The position numbers and the translations under genes were made by a program. DNA of 64,000 nt from Allorhizobium undicola ORS 992 = ATCC 700741 (GTDB taxonomy: Bacteria > Pseudomonadota > Alphaproteobacteria > Rhizobiales > Rhizobiaceae), in contig NZ_JHXQ01000004.1 of assembly GCF_000621665.1 (NCBI RefSeq), positions 62,001-126,000 on the forward strand, read 5' to 3'. Below are positions 17,976 to 27,292 of the stretch, piece by piece; the first letter of the stretch is position 1, and the number at the start of each line of letters is the position of its first letter. Below the pieces are notes generated by a model. The model saw nothing but the letters and a program-made list of their open reading frames with translations, was not told where the DNA came from and searched no databases.

Positions 17976-19067
17976 TCAGAGGTCCGGGCGCGGCGCGGGA
18001 ACGGGAACATTGGTCAACGCGCTCTGGTCGGCCGCCTTGGGCGGGTCCGGCGGCTCCGTACCGGGAATGATGCCGGCGAAAACCGCATTGGGCGGCGCCG
18101 TCAGCTCGTGAATATAGGGTGACGTCAAGCGCATACGGCCGTTTTCATCGCGCGTTTCGCTGCGGGCCTTGCGCGCTTCGGTGGAACACATTTGAGCGCT
18201 GACATCATTGACGTCATTGAGACCATCAACCGTATCCGGCTTGAGGCCATCAAGCCTTTCGCCGCGAAGCTGGCCGGTGGCGAAATATTTCTCCAGCAGA
18301 TTGGCTGAAATATCCGCACGCTCCGCCAGACTGTCCGCCCCCAGCACCACGGAAAGCAGCGTGCGCCCGTTGCGCGTGGCGGAGGTGATCTGATTGAAGC
18401 CGGAGGCGCAGATATAGCCCGTCTTCATGCCATCCGCGCCATCGAAACGGCCGATCAACATGTTGACATTGGGATAGATCTTCTTGCCGGTATCGATGGC
18501 TTCGATCTTGAAATAATTGGCATATTCCGGAAATTCCCGGCGAATTGCAACCGCCAGCACAGCCAGATCGCGGGCGTTGGAATATTGCCCCTGCGCCGGC
18601 AGGCCATTGGGATTGACGAAATGGGTGGAGGTCATGCCAAGACGCTGGGCTTGCGCATTCATCTCCGCCACGAAATTCGCCTGTGTTCCCCCCACGGTTT
18701 CGGCAACAGCCATGGCCATGTCGTTGGCGGATTTCACCAGCGTCATTTTCAAGGCGTCATCCATCGTCACCTTGGATCCGGGCTTGAAGAACATCTTGCT
18801 GGGTGATTGCGAGGCGGCAAGCTGGCTGAGCGTCACCACTGTATCCGGCTTGACCCGCCCGCTTCGCAGCGCCTGAAACGTGACATAGGCCGTCATCAGC
18901 TTGGTGAGCGAGGCAGGATACCATTTCTTGAAGCTTTCGCGATGCTCCAGAACCGTCATGGTATTCACGTCCACCACCAGCACCGGATTGGCAAGCGCAG
19001 GGGCGGCGACCGAAAGAGCAGCCGCGAAACAAATCGCGCTCCTGAAACAGCTCGACAGCAGGGACAC
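17976..19067 (-). CDS. D-alanyl-D-alanine carboxypeptidase (low-molecular-weight PBP)
   Basis: A 363-residue S11 family peptidase that trims the terminal D-Ala from peptidoglycan pentapeptides. All three active-site motifs are present: SLTK (YPASLTKLMTAY), SAN (VKSANDMAMA) and KTG (GMKTGYIC). The start is placed at GTG 19067 (VSLLSSCFRSAICFAAALS) because GAGGAG stands seven bases upstream and this yields a good signal peptide ending at APALA; longer ATG starts at 19118 and 19157 are less likely. The long C-terminal part has no clear membrane anchor and ends with a proline-rich tail. Confidence 0.92.
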   Translation of the reverse strand: MSLLSSCFRSAICFAAALSVAAPALANPVLVVDVNTMTVLEHRESFKKWYPASLTKLMTAYVTFQALRSGRVKPDTVVTLSQLAASQSPSKMFFKPGSKVTMDDALKMTLVKSANDMAMAVAETVGGTQANFVAEMNAQAQRLGMTSTHFVNPNGLPAQGQYSNARDLAVLAVAIRREFPEYANYFKIEAIDTGKKIYPNVNMLIGRFDGADGMKTGYICASGFNQITSATRNGRTLLSVVLGADSLAERADISANLLEKYFATGQLRGERLDGLKPDTVDGLNDVNDVSAQMCSTEARKARSETRDENGRMRLTSPYIHELTAPPNAVFAGIIPGTEPPDPPKAADQSALTNVPVPAPRPDL

Positions 19068-19222
19068 GGATTTCTCCTCAAGAAACGTTTGGCCTCGCAA
19101 CCGGCGGGCTAATGGCATATATGTCGAAGCAATGACAAAGGGCCAAGGTCCAGTCAATCGGAACGAGTAGATTTAAGTGCCGGAAAGCCCTTCCGGTCAA
19201 ACGCATGTGATCGGGATTACCC

Positions 19223-20386
19223 ATGCCTATTTTGAACCGCGCCGCAGAACTTGAGGATGAAGTCAGGGCCTGGCGCCGCCACCTGCACGAAAATCCGGAA
19301 ATTCTTTACGAGGTTCACGAGACGGCAGCCTTCGTAACCGGGAAGCTGAAACAATTCGGCGTGGACGAGGTTGTCGGTGGCCTTGGCCAGACGGGCGTGG
19401 TGGGCATTATCCATGGGCGCGGGCAAGGCAATCGTGTGATCGGCCTGCGCGCCGACATGGACGCCCTGCCGCTGACCGAAATCTCGCAAAAGCCCTGGGC
19501 CTCCAGGCAGGCAGGAAAAATGCACGCCTGCGGCCATGACGGCCATACGGCCATGCTGCTGGGCGCGGCGAAATATCTGGCCGAGACTCGAAACTTCAAC
19601 GGCAGCGTGGCCGTGATCTTCCAGCCTGCCGAAGAAGGCGGCCAGGGCGCGCTCGCCATGGTGGAAGACGGATTGATGGACCGCTTCGGCATTTGCGAGG
19701 TCTACGGGATGCACAACATGCCCGGTATGCCGCTCGGCACCTTCGCCATCCGCAAGGGTGGCATCATGGCGGCACCGGACAAATTCGTGATCACCATCAA
19801 GGGACGCGGCAGCCATGCCGCCGAACCCCACAAGGCCATCGATCCCATCGCCATCGGCGCACAGATCGTGCAGGGCCTGCAAATTATTGCCGCCCGCAAT
19901 GCAAATCCGGTGCGCTCGGTGGTGGTGTCCGTCACGCAGTTCCATGCAGGCACGACCCACAACATCATTCCGGAGGAGGCCGTGCTGACCGGCACGGTGC
20001 GCACCCATGATGAAGCCGTGCAGGATCTGGCCGAACAGCGGCTGCGGGAGATCGCCACCGGCATTGCCGCAAGCCACGGCGCAACGGCCGAGGTGGAATA
20101 TGAGCGCCCCTGCCCCGTTACCGTCAATCACGCATCGGAAACCGACCACGCCGCCCGCGCGGCGCGCGACATCGTCGGCGATGCCAATGTCAACGCCGAT
20201 GTCGATCCCTCCATGGCGGGCGAGGATTTTGCCTTCATGCTCAAATCCCGTCCCGGCGCCTATATCATGATCGGCAACGGTCAGACCGCAGGCCTGCATA
20301 ATCCCGCCTATGACTTCAACGATGAAGCCCTTGTTTACGGCATGTCCTACTGGATCAGGCTGGCCGAGCAGAGATTGGCGGATTGA
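19223..20386 (+). CDS. M20 family amidohydrolase (hippurate hydrolase-like)
   Basis: A 387-residue metal-dependent amidohydrolase of peptidase family M20D. Metal ligands are seen in MHACGHDGHTAMLLG and the catalytic glutamates in FQPAEEGGQGA; the dimerisation lid contains GRGSHAAEPHKAIDP. Family members hydrolyse N-acyl amino acids such as hippurate or acetylated amino acids; the real substrate is unknown. It stands alone between the divergent carboxypeptidase gene and a tRNA. Confidence 0.9.
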   Translation: MPILNRAAELEDEVRAWRRHLHENPEILYEVHETAAFVTGKLKQFGVDEVVGGLGQTGVVGIIHGRGQGNRVIGLRADMDALPLTEISQKPWASRQAGKMHACGHDGHTAMLLGAAKYLAETRNFNGSVAVIFQPAEEGGQGALAMVEDGLMDRFGICEVYGMHNMPGMPLGTFAIRKGGIMAAPDKFVITIKGRGSHAAEPHKAIDPIAIGAQIVQGLQIIAARNANPVRSVVVSVTQFHAGTTHNIIPEEAVLTGTVRTHDEAVQDLAEQRLREIATGIAASHGATAEVEYERPCPVTVNHASETDHAARAARDIVGDANVNADVDPSMAGEDFAFMLKSRPGAYIMIGNGQTAGLHNPAYDFNDEALVYGMSYWIRLAEQRLAD

Positions 20387-20434
20387 GCAAAAAAGCTTGG
20401 CTTGCGGCCAAGGGTTTTGTATGGAGACAGGAAT

Positions 20435-20511
20435 GGTCCCGTAGCTCAGCAGGATAGAGCATCAGATTCCTAATCTGAGGGTCACGCGTTCGAATCGCGT
20501 CGGGATCACCA
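20435..20511 (+). tRNA. tRNA-Arg (anticodon CCU)
   Basis: A full cloverleaf of 77 nt with encoded CCA. The acceptor stem is GGTCCCG/CGGGATC, the D-arm GCTCAGCAGGATAGAGC, the anticodon stem TCAGA/TCTGA around TTCCTAA, and the T-arm ACGCGTTCGAATCGCGT. Anticodon CCT reads the AGG arginine codon. Confidence 0.95.
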
Positions 20512-20781
20512 TTTCATCAGACACGTTGGAAAAAGTCGGACAAACGAAGAAAAATCACATCCTGCCTCTAAATTTTCACAGGCTCTTGAGATGTGTCCTC
20601 TAGATTTCCATGAAATCTGCAAGGCAATTTCCTTTATGGGGCGGGCGGCCAACAGCCTCCTCATCCCGCAGCTTCACGGCATGGTGCGTGTCATCAAATC
20701 CACGGCCATTGCGCATGAAGCCCGTAAAGGCGGCTATTGGGTAACGGTTGCGCGAAGAACCGCGCAGAGCGGAGTGTAAAG

Positions 20782-21945
20782 GTGAGCTTGCGAAACGCAA
20801 AGAACGACCAGACGGCAATCTCAGCTTCGCCGCGACGGGCTTTTTCCGACCGTAATGCCCTGGTGGGGCCAACCTCTGCGGCGCGCTGGCTGCTGGTGGC
20901 GGTCTTGCTGGCAGGCGCTTATTTTTTCTATGGCTTTATCGTTCCGGTGCTGGCGGCCATGGTCATCGGCTTTGCCAGCTGGCCCCTTTACCGGCGCCTC
21001 CAGTCGGCGGTGGGCGGCAACAGCACCATTGGCGCCACGATTGCCATCTTTCTGGTCGTATCCTTCATCGTCGTGCCGATCTTTCTGGCTGGCGCCTACG
21101 CAGTCGATGAAATCAAGACGTGGAGCGTGTGGGCGCTCAAGGCCAACGAAACAGGTGCGCCAACCCCCGTCTGGCTGCTTCAGGTTCCCTTTGCAGGCGA
21201 ATGGCTGGCCGAGCATTGGGCCCGCTATGTCGGCCATCCCGGCGCGCTGGGGGAATTGGTCCAGCTCATCAGCGGCGCCAATATCGGCACCATTTACCGG
21301 GGGGTTCTGGTCATCGGCTCCTCCGCCTTCCACGGCCTGCTGACCCTGCTTTTCATGCTGATTTCACTGTTTTTCGTCTATCGCGATGGCGAGCGAATCG
21401 TTCGGCAACTCGATGTCGTGGGCGAGCGCATTTTGCCGGGGCGCTGGGGGCGGGTTTCACGGCTGGTACCGCTGACCATCAGCTCCACAGTCACCGGCAT
21501 GGGTGTCATTGCCGTGGGCGAGGGCATTGTTCTCGGTATCGCCTACTGGATCGCCGGTGTCCCCTCGCCTGTGACGCTTGGCATCATGACCGGCTTCATG
21601 GCGCTCATTCCAGGCGGCGCTCCGCTCTCCTTCACGCTGGTCTCGATCTATCTGGTCGCCAGTGGCTCCATGGTCGCCGGCATCGGCCTGCTGCTTTGGG
21701 GAACGGTGGAACTTTTCATCGTGGACAAGACCCTCCGCCCCCGCCTCGTCGGCGGCCCGATCAAGCTGCCCTTCCTGCCAACCTTCTTTGGCCTCGTTGG
21801 CGGGGTGAAGACCATGGGCTTCCTGGGATTGTTCGTTGGCCCGGTGCTGATGGCCATTCTGGTCGCCATCTGGCGTGAGTGGCTGCATGAAGCGCAGGAA
21901 ACACCCGCACAGACCCCGGCACCGGCCGATTACACGGATCGCTGA
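20782..21945 (+). CDS. AI-2E family transporter (PerM-like)
   Basis: A 387-residue membrane protein of the AI-2E/PerM superfamily with about eight helices. The family pattern of two N-terminal helices (RWLLVAVLLAGAYFFYGFIV and a second), a soluble loop, then a C-terminal helical bundle with GIAYWIAGVPSPVTLGIMTG and the LVGGPIKLPFLPTFFGLVGG segment is clear. The start is set at GTG 20782, preceded by GGAG; an in-frame ATG further up adds unlikely residues. The substrate is unknown. The 270 bp between the tRNA and this gene hold only a doubtful 62-codon frame. Confidence 0.88.
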   Translation: MSLRNAKNDQTAISASPRRAFSDRNALVGPTSAARWLLVAVLLAGAYFFYGFIVPVLAAMVIGFASWPLYRRLQSAVGGNSTIGATIAIFLVVSFIVVPIFLAGAYAVDEIKTWSVWALKANETGAPTPVWLLQVPFAGEWLAEHWARYVGHPGALGELVQLISGANIGTIYRGVLVIGSSAFHGLLTLLFMLISLFFVYRDGERIVRQLDVVGERILPGRWGRVSRLVPLTISSTVTGMGVIAVGEGIVLGIAYWIAGVPSPVTLGIMTGFMALIPGGAPLSFTLVSIYLVASGSMVAGIGLLLWGTVELFIVDKTLRPRLVGGPIKLPFLPTFFGLVGGVKTMGFLGLFVGPVLMAILVAIWREWLHEAQETPAQTPAPADYTDR

Positions 21946-21995
21946 ACGATAGCTGTCTTCTCGTCCCTGCCCCTCGGGGGAGCAGTGGAAACGGT

Positions 21996-22751
21996 TCAGT
22001 TGATATAGCCAAGGCGAATGGCCTTGGCGATGGCCTGAATGCGGTTGACCGAATCCAGCTTGATCGTTGCCGAACCGAGATAGGCATTGACCGTATGGAC
22101 GGATAGCCCGAGATTCTCGGCGATTTCTTCGCTGATACGCCCGTCTCCGGCCAGTTGCAAGCAGGCGATCTCACGGTCACTCAGGGCTTCGGAAGGCGTC
22201 ACCCTGCGCTCGCTCTGAGAAAGCACGTCCAGCATCAGCTTGCAGCAGCGGTTATGCATGTCAATGATGGTGGAACTGGCAAGATCGACTGACGTATTGA
22301 AACCGAAGACCACATAACCATTGCCGACCGCGCCAAGCCGCACGGGAAAGGCAAGCCCTGCAAAACCCAGATTTCCCGCCGGCAGCCGGGTGACGAATGC
22401 ACCGAATGAACTGCTATCGCAGATGATGCTGTTCTCGCGGCCATTCCAGAGCAGCGGCAGAAGAAACTCGTCAATATGCTTGAGCAGCAACTCGCCGTAG
22501 CACGCAACGAAGGCATCGCTCTGACCGCCATGCCCGCCAGCACCCCAGCTTTCATACTCGCAATGCAGCTTTCGCTTGCGCGGCAGACCTGAGCCAACCA
22601 TGCGGAAAATCGCAAAGCTGCGGGCGCCAAGGCTCTTCTGCATGGCCATCAACTTCGGGAAAACGTCATTCGGCCCCGTGGTCAAACGTCCACGGATGTC
22701 GCCGGAAGCAGCACCGGTTCGTCCAACAGGCATGTCAGGATTGAAGGCCAT
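21996..22751 (-). CDS. visR: LuxR-type regulator VisR-like
   Basis: A 251-residue regulator with a variable N-terminal sensor-like domain and a C-terminal LuxR/GerE helix-turn-helix (about residues 185-250): SDREIACLQLAGDGRISEEI, then SVHTVNAYLG. In Sinorhizobium meliloti VisN and VisR act as a heterodimer at the top of the flagellar and chemotaxis hierarchy, and their genes follow fliF as here. The gene starts 9 bp after visN. The assignment rests on order and domain layout, not on a database match. Confidence 0.72.
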   Translation of the reverse strand: MAFNPDMPVGRTGAASGDIRGRLTTGPNDVFPKLMAMQKSLGARSFAIFRMVGSGLPRKRKLHCEYESWGAGGHGGQSDAFVACYGELLLKHIDEFLLPLLWNGRENSIICDSSSFGAFVTRLPAGNLGFAGLAFPVRLGAVGNGYVVFGFNTSVDLASSTIIDMHNRCCKLMLDVLSQSERRVTPSEALSDREIACLQLAGDGRISEEIAENLGLSVHTVNAYLGSATIKLDSVNRIQAIAKAIRLGYIN

Positions 22752-22760
22752 GGAACTCTC

Positions 22761-23507
22761 TTAAACAAGATTGTTGCGAACCGCATAGGCAATGGCTTCA
22801 GACCGGGTCTTGGTTGCCGTTTTGCGCATGACGCTGGTGATGTAATTATTGATGGTATTGCGGGAAATGCCCAGAATCGTGGCTATTTCGTCGCTGGTCT
22901 TCCCCTCGGCGATCCAGAAGAGGCATTCCAGCTCACGTTCCGTCAGTTCGAAATCGCGGTCGGCCTTCTGGTCGCGGCCGGTGGACAGGCTCACACAATA
23001 GGCAGCAAGCAACCCCACCTCCCGCAAGCGGTCGGGAGAAATGATGAAGCCTTCCGGCAAGAGCATGACAAGCGCAAAGCGCGTGCGCCCCACATTGAAC
23101 ATGACCCAGCAATATTGCCGGCTGGAGCCTTCCGGCACATCCAGCTCATCCGGCAAAAGCACGAATTTCGCCTGAAGCAGGGAAAGGCATTTTTCAAGCT
23201 CTGTGGTGCGCGAGCAGGCCGAAGAAAGCTCGCAGGCAAGGCCCCGGACCAGATCGAAAGGCCAATCGGCCGTCACCACGAAATCCAGGCCCTGCTCCTG
23301 AATGAGGTCGTAGCGCGCCAGCAAAAAATAGGAGGCACCGGCATAGTTCGTCAGAATGCGCATGGCGGATCTGAGATTTCCCAGAGACGCCGAGGCCGAC
23401 AGCTGCGCAATCATATGATCGCGACGAATATCGCCTTCCGTTGGCTCGACCATGTCGAGTACGTGCAAATCATGACCAACTCCCGATTCAAGGAGTTCAA
23501 CGCCCAT
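22761..23507 (-). CDS. visN: LuxR-type regulator VisN-like
   Basis: A 248-residue regulator with an N-terminal ligand-binding-like domain and a C-terminal LuxR helix-turn-helix (LTERELECLFWIAEGKTSDE, then SRNTINNYITSVMRKT). It is cotranscribed with the VisR-like gene. The pair probably controls motility genes. It lies 243 bp downstream of fliF, beyond a hairpin, so it probably has its own promoter. I cannot tell which signal, if any, it binds. Confidence 0.72.
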   Translation of the reverse strand: MGVELLESGVGHDLHVLDMVEPTEGDIRRDHMIAQLSASASLGNLRSAMRILTNYAGASYFLLARYDLIQEQGLDFVVTADWPFDLVRGLACELSSACSRTTELEKCLSLLQAKFVLLPDELDVPEGSSRQYCWVMFNVGRTRFALVMLLPEGFIISPDRLREVGLLAAYCVSLSTGRDQKADRDFELTERELECLFWIAEGKTSDEIATILGISRNTINNYITSVMRKTATKTRSEAIAYAVRNNLV

Positions 23508-23691
23508 AATCTTCCCCCTTCAAGGGACGAAACGGCCATTCCTTTCTTGAAAACAGCTGCGGAAGCCGCCCATTCCGCAGTTACCCGTTGGCTCGAGCCC
23601 TTCGAATCAACTTGATTTATTTTAGATGAATGAGCGACGAATTCTATATGGTTGGAGCCTCAAGCTGTTGCAATTTAGCATCATTCACAAA

Positions 23692-23725
23692 GAAGCCTGC
23701 GACCTTTTTGCGGTGCGCAGGCTTC
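23692..23725 (-). terminator. terminator-like hairpin after fliF
   Basis: A perfect 10-bp inverted repeat, GAAGCCTGCG against CGCAGGCTTC, 26 bp beyond the fliF stop. On the minus strand it is followed by TTTG, a short T-run, so termination would be partial. Confidence 0.55.
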
Positions 23726-23750
23726 CTGGGGTCATTTGGTCAGCAAATCG

Positions 23751-25436
23751 TCAAGCGGCTTTGTCTACAGCCCATTTCCGGAGGATCTTCGCAGCCCGCT
23801 CCTCGGAGATCTCCACCATACGCGCCAGGCGACGTTCTGGACCTTCCTTGACACGGCGATTGAATCCGCCATTCGGGTCGTTGTCGAGGGCCAGAACATC
23901 GTCGGCGCTGTCAAATCCGAAGTCCGCGCCGAAGCCGTCCATCAGCGCGCCACCGCCCGCATCCAGCCCCGGCGAGAAGTCGGGCAGTTCAAGACCTGCC
24001 ACGCCTTCGGCGCCACCTTCCGCGGTTGCCACGCCGCCACCGCCCATGGAGCGGACCATCGGACGGATGCCCATCCAGACGATGAGGAAGGCAACGGCCA
24101 CGAAGGCAAGCGAGTTGATGATACCCGCCAGGTTGCGGCTCAGCATGTCCATGACGCCGGGGCCGGTCGAGGCTTCATCAAGAAGCTGGTTTTCCATGAA
24201 GTCCATGGCCGTCAGCGTCACGACGTCACCGCGCTTGTTGTCTATGCCAGCGGCAGACGTCACGATCTTCTGCATTTCAGCCAGATAGGCGTCGATCTTG
24301 GCCTGATCCACCGGCTCGCCAACCATGGTGGCAAGACGCTGCTTGTTCACGACGACGGCAACCGAGAGCTTCTCCAGCTTGTAGCCGTTTTTCACGGTGG
24401 CAATGGTCTTGCTGTTGATTTCGTAGTTGGTCTGCTCTTCCTTCTTGTCCTGCTGGTCGGAAGATTGCGGACCGGCACCACCGGATTGAGGCGCGGCCTG
24501 CGGAATGTTCTGTTCCACAGTGGCTGCGGTGTCGGACTGGCGCTGTTCAGACTTCTGCGCTTCCTTGGTGGTGCGAACCGAGCGCTCGACCTTGGATTCA
24601 GGATCATAGGTGGTTTCCTGGATCTGCTGCTGGTCGGTATTCAACTGCGCGGTCACGCTGGAGCGGAAGTTATCCATGCCGAGGAATGGCGCAAGCGCCT
24701 TGTCGATATTGGATTCCACTTCCTGCTGGAACGTCTGCACGGCCGTAAGATTGCGATTGGCCGCACCGCCCGTTTCATCACCGGAGGCAAGAAGCTGACC
24801 GGTTGAATCGAGGATCGTCACGTCCTCCACATCCAGGCCCGGCACGGCAGAGGCCACCAGATGGCGAATGGAGGCCGCCGACTTGCGGCCCGTTGCGCTG
24901 CTGGCGCGAATCATCACCGAGGCGCTGGGCTTTTGCTCGCCACGCCGGAAATTGCCGACATCCGGCATGACGATGTGAACGCGGGCTGCGGCAATGCCGC
25001 TGATCTGCTGGATGGTCCGGCCAATCTCCCCTTCAAGCGCCCGCACGCGGGTTACTTCCTGCATGAAGGATGTCAGGCCCAGCGAGCCGACATTGTCGAA
25101 CAGTTCGTAACCTGCATTGGTGCTGTTGGGCAGGCCATGCTCGGCCAGCAAGAGCCGGGCCTTGCTGGTCATGCCAGCCTGCACCTGAATGCTCTTGCCA
25201 TCCGTCCCGGTCTGGAAACCAATGCCGGCTTCGGCCAGCGCGATGCTGATCTGATTGACGTCATTGGCTTCGAGACCGACATAAAGCGTCTCATAGGCTG
25301 GTTTGTTGACGAAATAGGCCGCACCGATCACCAGCGCCATGGAAACAATGCCCACGCCGCCAAGGGCCCAGAGTTTTGCAGGCCCCAAGGTCGATAAATT
25401 CTTGAAGACTTGGAGGATTTGATTGAACAGATTCAT
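23751..25436 (-). CDS. fliF: flagellar MS-ring protein FliF
   Basis: A 561-residue protein forming the MS ring in the inner membrane, the base on which the flagellar switch and export apparatus assemble. It has an N-terminal membrane helix (WALGGVGIVSMALVIGAAYFV), the YscJ/FliF ring-building region with YETLYVGLEANDVNQI, a variable acidic linker, a second membrane helix (LAGIINSLAFVAVAFLIVWM) and the FliG-binding tail RLARMVEISEERAAKILRKW. The ATG at 25436 is preferred over a GTG twelve bases earlier. It is the only flagellar structural gene in the window. Confidence 0.95.
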   Translation of the reverse strand: MNLFNQILQVFKNLSTLGPAKLWALGGVGIVSMALVIGAAYFVNKPAYETLYVGLEANDVNQISIALAEAGIGFQTGTDGKSIQVQAGMTSKARLLLAEHGLPNSTNAGYELFDNVGSLGLTSFMQEVTRVRALEGEIGRTIQQISGIAAARVHIVMPDVGNFRRGEQKPSASVMIRASSATGRKSAASIRHLVASAVPGLDVEDVTILDSTGQLLASGDETGGAANRNLTAVQTFQQEVESNIDKALAPFLGMDNFRSSVTAQLNTDQQQIQETTYDPESKVERSVRTTKEAQKSEQRQSDTAATVEQNIPQAAPQSGGAGPQSSDQQDKKEEQTNYEINSKTIATVKNGYKLEKLSVAVVVNKQRLATMVGEPVDQAKIDAYLAEMQKIVTSAAGIDNKRGDVVTLTAMDFMENQLLDEASTGPGVMDMLSRNLAGIINSLAFVAVAFLIVWMGIRPMVRSMGGGGVATAEGGAEGVAGLELPDFSPGLDAGGGALMDGFGADFGFDSADDVLALDNDPNGGFNRRVKEGPERRLARMVEISEERAAKILRKWAVDKAA

Positions 25437-25568
25437 TCTGTCTAGCACCGTCGAACGAGGAGGTTACGGCTTTTGCCCTGCCGCCACCCTAGCCAGCGAA
25501 ACTTGCGCGAACGTTTCCTCCTCAAGCGGCCGGGCGGTTGTGGAAAAGCAAGTGCAGCACGTCGCGGC

Positions 25569-25674
25569 TACTGCATAATTCCTTAAATCGGAATCGAGTT
25601 AAGGTTAAAATCATGCAGCAGTTTTAAAGTGTTACAGCGTCCTTTGTGCGTTTGATAAAACGCACCGCGCTGTA
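25569..25674 (+). repeat. palindromic repeat type B, copy 1
   Basis: About 106 bp: TACTGCATAATTCCTTAAAT with its inverted partner ATGCAG, followed by TTTAAAGTGTTACAGCG and a second hairpin around GTGCGTTTGATAAAACGCAC ending CGCTGTA. Similar copies stand at 38708, 46146 and 56788. It occupies the 504-bp gap between fliF and cheT; besides it and the che terminator I see no gene there. Confidence 0.8.
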
Positions 25675-25699
25675 ATGCGCCCGGCACAGGAAAGCTGGA

Positions 25700-25737
25700 A
25701 AACAAAAAAGCATTTCTGCCAATCAAAGCAGAAATGC
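25700..25737 (-). terminator. rho-independent terminator of the che operon
   Basis: GCATTTCTG (25710-25718) pairs perfectly with CAGAAATGC (25729-25737). On the minus strand the stem is followed by TTTTTTGTTTT. It lies about 200 bp past the cheT stop and separates the che operon from fliF. Confidence 0.85.
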
Positions 25738-25940
25738 CTTCCGGATATTTCGACGGTATGTCTGTCACGCTATTCATCGCACCTGGGGCAGGGTGCGAGG
25801 ATGCTTTGCGAAGGGGCCGTTCATCTGGCGTCCGGTCCCCGGAAAGCGTCTGGTTCTCACGCAAGCTCGAAACCGGTCGCCGTCCCTGTTTCATTCATGG
25901 CATCGAGGCAAGTCCGATGACCGGCTTTGCCGCAGCCAGA

Positions 25941-26333
25941 TTAAAAGAAGTCGAAATCTCCGGAGGCCTTGTTGATCGGCTGAGAGTGTCCATGCCGCAG
26001 GCCATCACCAAGCGCCCGCTGCATTTCGGCAAGTTTCACCAGGCTGAGCGCGGTCGTCATGTCCACGGTCCAGCCCTCCGGCACATCCGCCGTGATCGTA
26101 TCGATAAATTCGGCCAGGCCACGGGCCTTTTGCACGGCAAGGTCGATACCCTGCAATACTTTCAACGCCTCGGTGGATTCCAAAATCTTCGGTCCGCCGA
26201 TCTCGAGAATTTGCGGCTCGATGCGTTCAATGAGATAGGCGACATCGTGCAATTCCGTCACGACACGCATTAAAATTTGAGGCAGGGATTCACCCGTGCC
26301 CGTGATCTCCGGTGATTGCTGCATCTGTCGCAC
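25941..26333 (-). CDS. cheT: CheT-like chemotaxis protein with CheZ-type motif
   Basis: A 130-residue, mostly helical protein, last gene of the che operon, starting at GTG 26333 (GGGGA just upstream); an ATG at 26324 is an alternative. Helix LQGIDLAVQKARGLAEFI (about residues 60-77) has Q-x-x-D-L-x-x-Q, the same pattern as the catalytic DxxxQ helix of the CheY phosphatase CheZ, giving candidate residues D64 and Q68. The C-terminus GDFDFF resembles a CheY-docking tail. Position and pattern match CheT of S. meliloti, reported as a CheZ-like phosphatase. Function here is inferred. Confidence 0.7.
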   Translation of the reverse strand: MRQMQQSPEITGTGESLPQILMRVVTELHDVAYLIERIEPQILEIGGPKILESTEALKVLQGIDLAVQKARGLAEFIDTITADVPEGWTVDMTTALSLVKLAEMQRALGDGLRHGHSQPINKASGDFDFF

Positions 26334-26343
26334 GTGTCCCCAA

Positions 26344-26901
26344 TTAGAAGAATTCGATAGAGTTTTCGACCGGCTTGGCCGCGGGTGCTGGCCTCTGCTG
26401 CTCCATGGCCACCGTCTTCTGCGTTTCGGCGCCCGTGAGCGGATATTGTCTGGCCCGTCCGCTGACCGGCCAGAATTCGAGCTTTCGCCCATGTTCACCG
26501 CCGACGGAGGAACCAACAACCTTGATCCCTTCATCGCGGAGGAACTGCATGGCAAAAGCAGCATTCTGCTCGCCCACATTCGAGAAGGTGGCGATGGTTT
26601 TCGCACCGCCAAAAATCTTCGCTTCAAGCCGATCGCGTCTTGCCCCCTGTTTTAGCAAGCCGTTGATCAACAATTCCATCAGATGCACGCCATATCGCGT
26701 GGCATCGCCACCGCCCATGCCGGGCGATGCTGATCCGGGCAGGAGGAAATGATTCATGCCCCCGACTCCCGCAACCGGATCCCGCAAGCATGCGGCCACG
26801 CAGGAGCCCAGAATGGTTGACAGCACCACATTCGGGTCGCTGATAACCTTGTATTCCCCTTGAATAATATGGACCCTGCGAGCCGCAGCTTCTTGGTTCA
26901 T
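26344..26901 (-). CDS. cheD: chemoreceptor glutamine deamidase CheD
   Basis: A 185-residue CheD, which deamidates glutamines in chemoreceptors to tune their methylation. The catalytic cysteine is in LGSCVAACL and the histidine in [10 protein letters not shown] non-conserved C-terminal tail of about 30 residues, proline/alanine-rich, ends VENSIEFF. The start overlaps the cheY2 stop by 4 bp; cheT follows after 10 bp. Confidence 0.95.
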   Translation of the reverse strand: MNQEAAARRVHIIQGEYKVISDPNVVLSTILGSCVAACLRDPVAGVGGMNHFLLPGSASPGMGGGDATRYGVHLMELLINGLLKQGARRDRLEAKIFGGAKTIATFSNVGEQNAAFAMQFLRDEGIKVVGSSVGGEHGRKLEFWPVSGRARQYPLTGAETQKTVAMEQQRPAPAAKPVENSIEFF

Positions 26902-27287
26902 TTTAATGCTCCGAACACAGCTTCGATGGCCGCCTTCATCTTTTCGATGGTGAACGGCTTGGCCAGAACGTTATTGGCGCCCAATTGCGCCGCCTTCTGC
27001 ACCAGCGCCCGGTCTCCCTGGGCGGTGAGAATGATGAAAGCCGCCTTCTTGGTCGCAGGGTTGCTGCGCACCGCCTGCAAAAGACCAAGACCGTCCATCT
27101 TCGGCATGTTGAAATCCGAGATCACCAGATGATGCGGCTGCTGGGCCATGATCTTCATGCCCTGCTCGCCATCACCGGCAGCGGTAATCTGCTTGAAGCC
27201 GAGCTGTGTGAGAGCATCACTGAGCAGCAATCGACTTGTTACCTGATCGTCCACGATGAGGACTTTAATTTTTTCAGCTATCGACAT
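26898..27287 (-). CDS. cheY2: response regulator CheY (CheY2, motor type)
   Basis: A 129-residue single-domain receiver. Phosphoacceptor D58 ([13 protein letters not shown]), acidic pair D13-D14, the TAQ threonine (ILTAQGD) and the conserved AKPF lysine are present. By its place between cheB and cheD it corresponds to CheY2, the regulator that binds the flagellar motor in S. meliloti. Confidence 0.92.
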   Translation of the reverse strand: MSIAEKIKVLIVDDQVTSRLLLSDALTQLGFKQITAAGDGEQGMKIMAQQPHHLVISDFNMPKMDGLGLLQAVRSNPATKKAAFIILTAQGDRALVQKAAQLGANNVLAKPFTIEKMKAAIEAVFGALK

Positions 27288-27292
27288 TATTG

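Noticed and set aside
20435..20511. tRNA-Arg(CCU) as an attachment site for an island
   Set aside because: There is no integrase, no repeated tRNA 3' end nearby and the flanking genes look like core genes.
20591..20779. A 62-codon frame between tRNA-Arg and the AI-2E family gene
   Set aside because: No ribosome site, no recognisable family; the region is more likely the leader of the following gene.
25583..25894. A frame running through the che terminator and a type B repeat
   Set aside because: Its sequence is made by the repeat and the terminator stem; such frames recur wherever type B repeats occur (for example 38722-39138).
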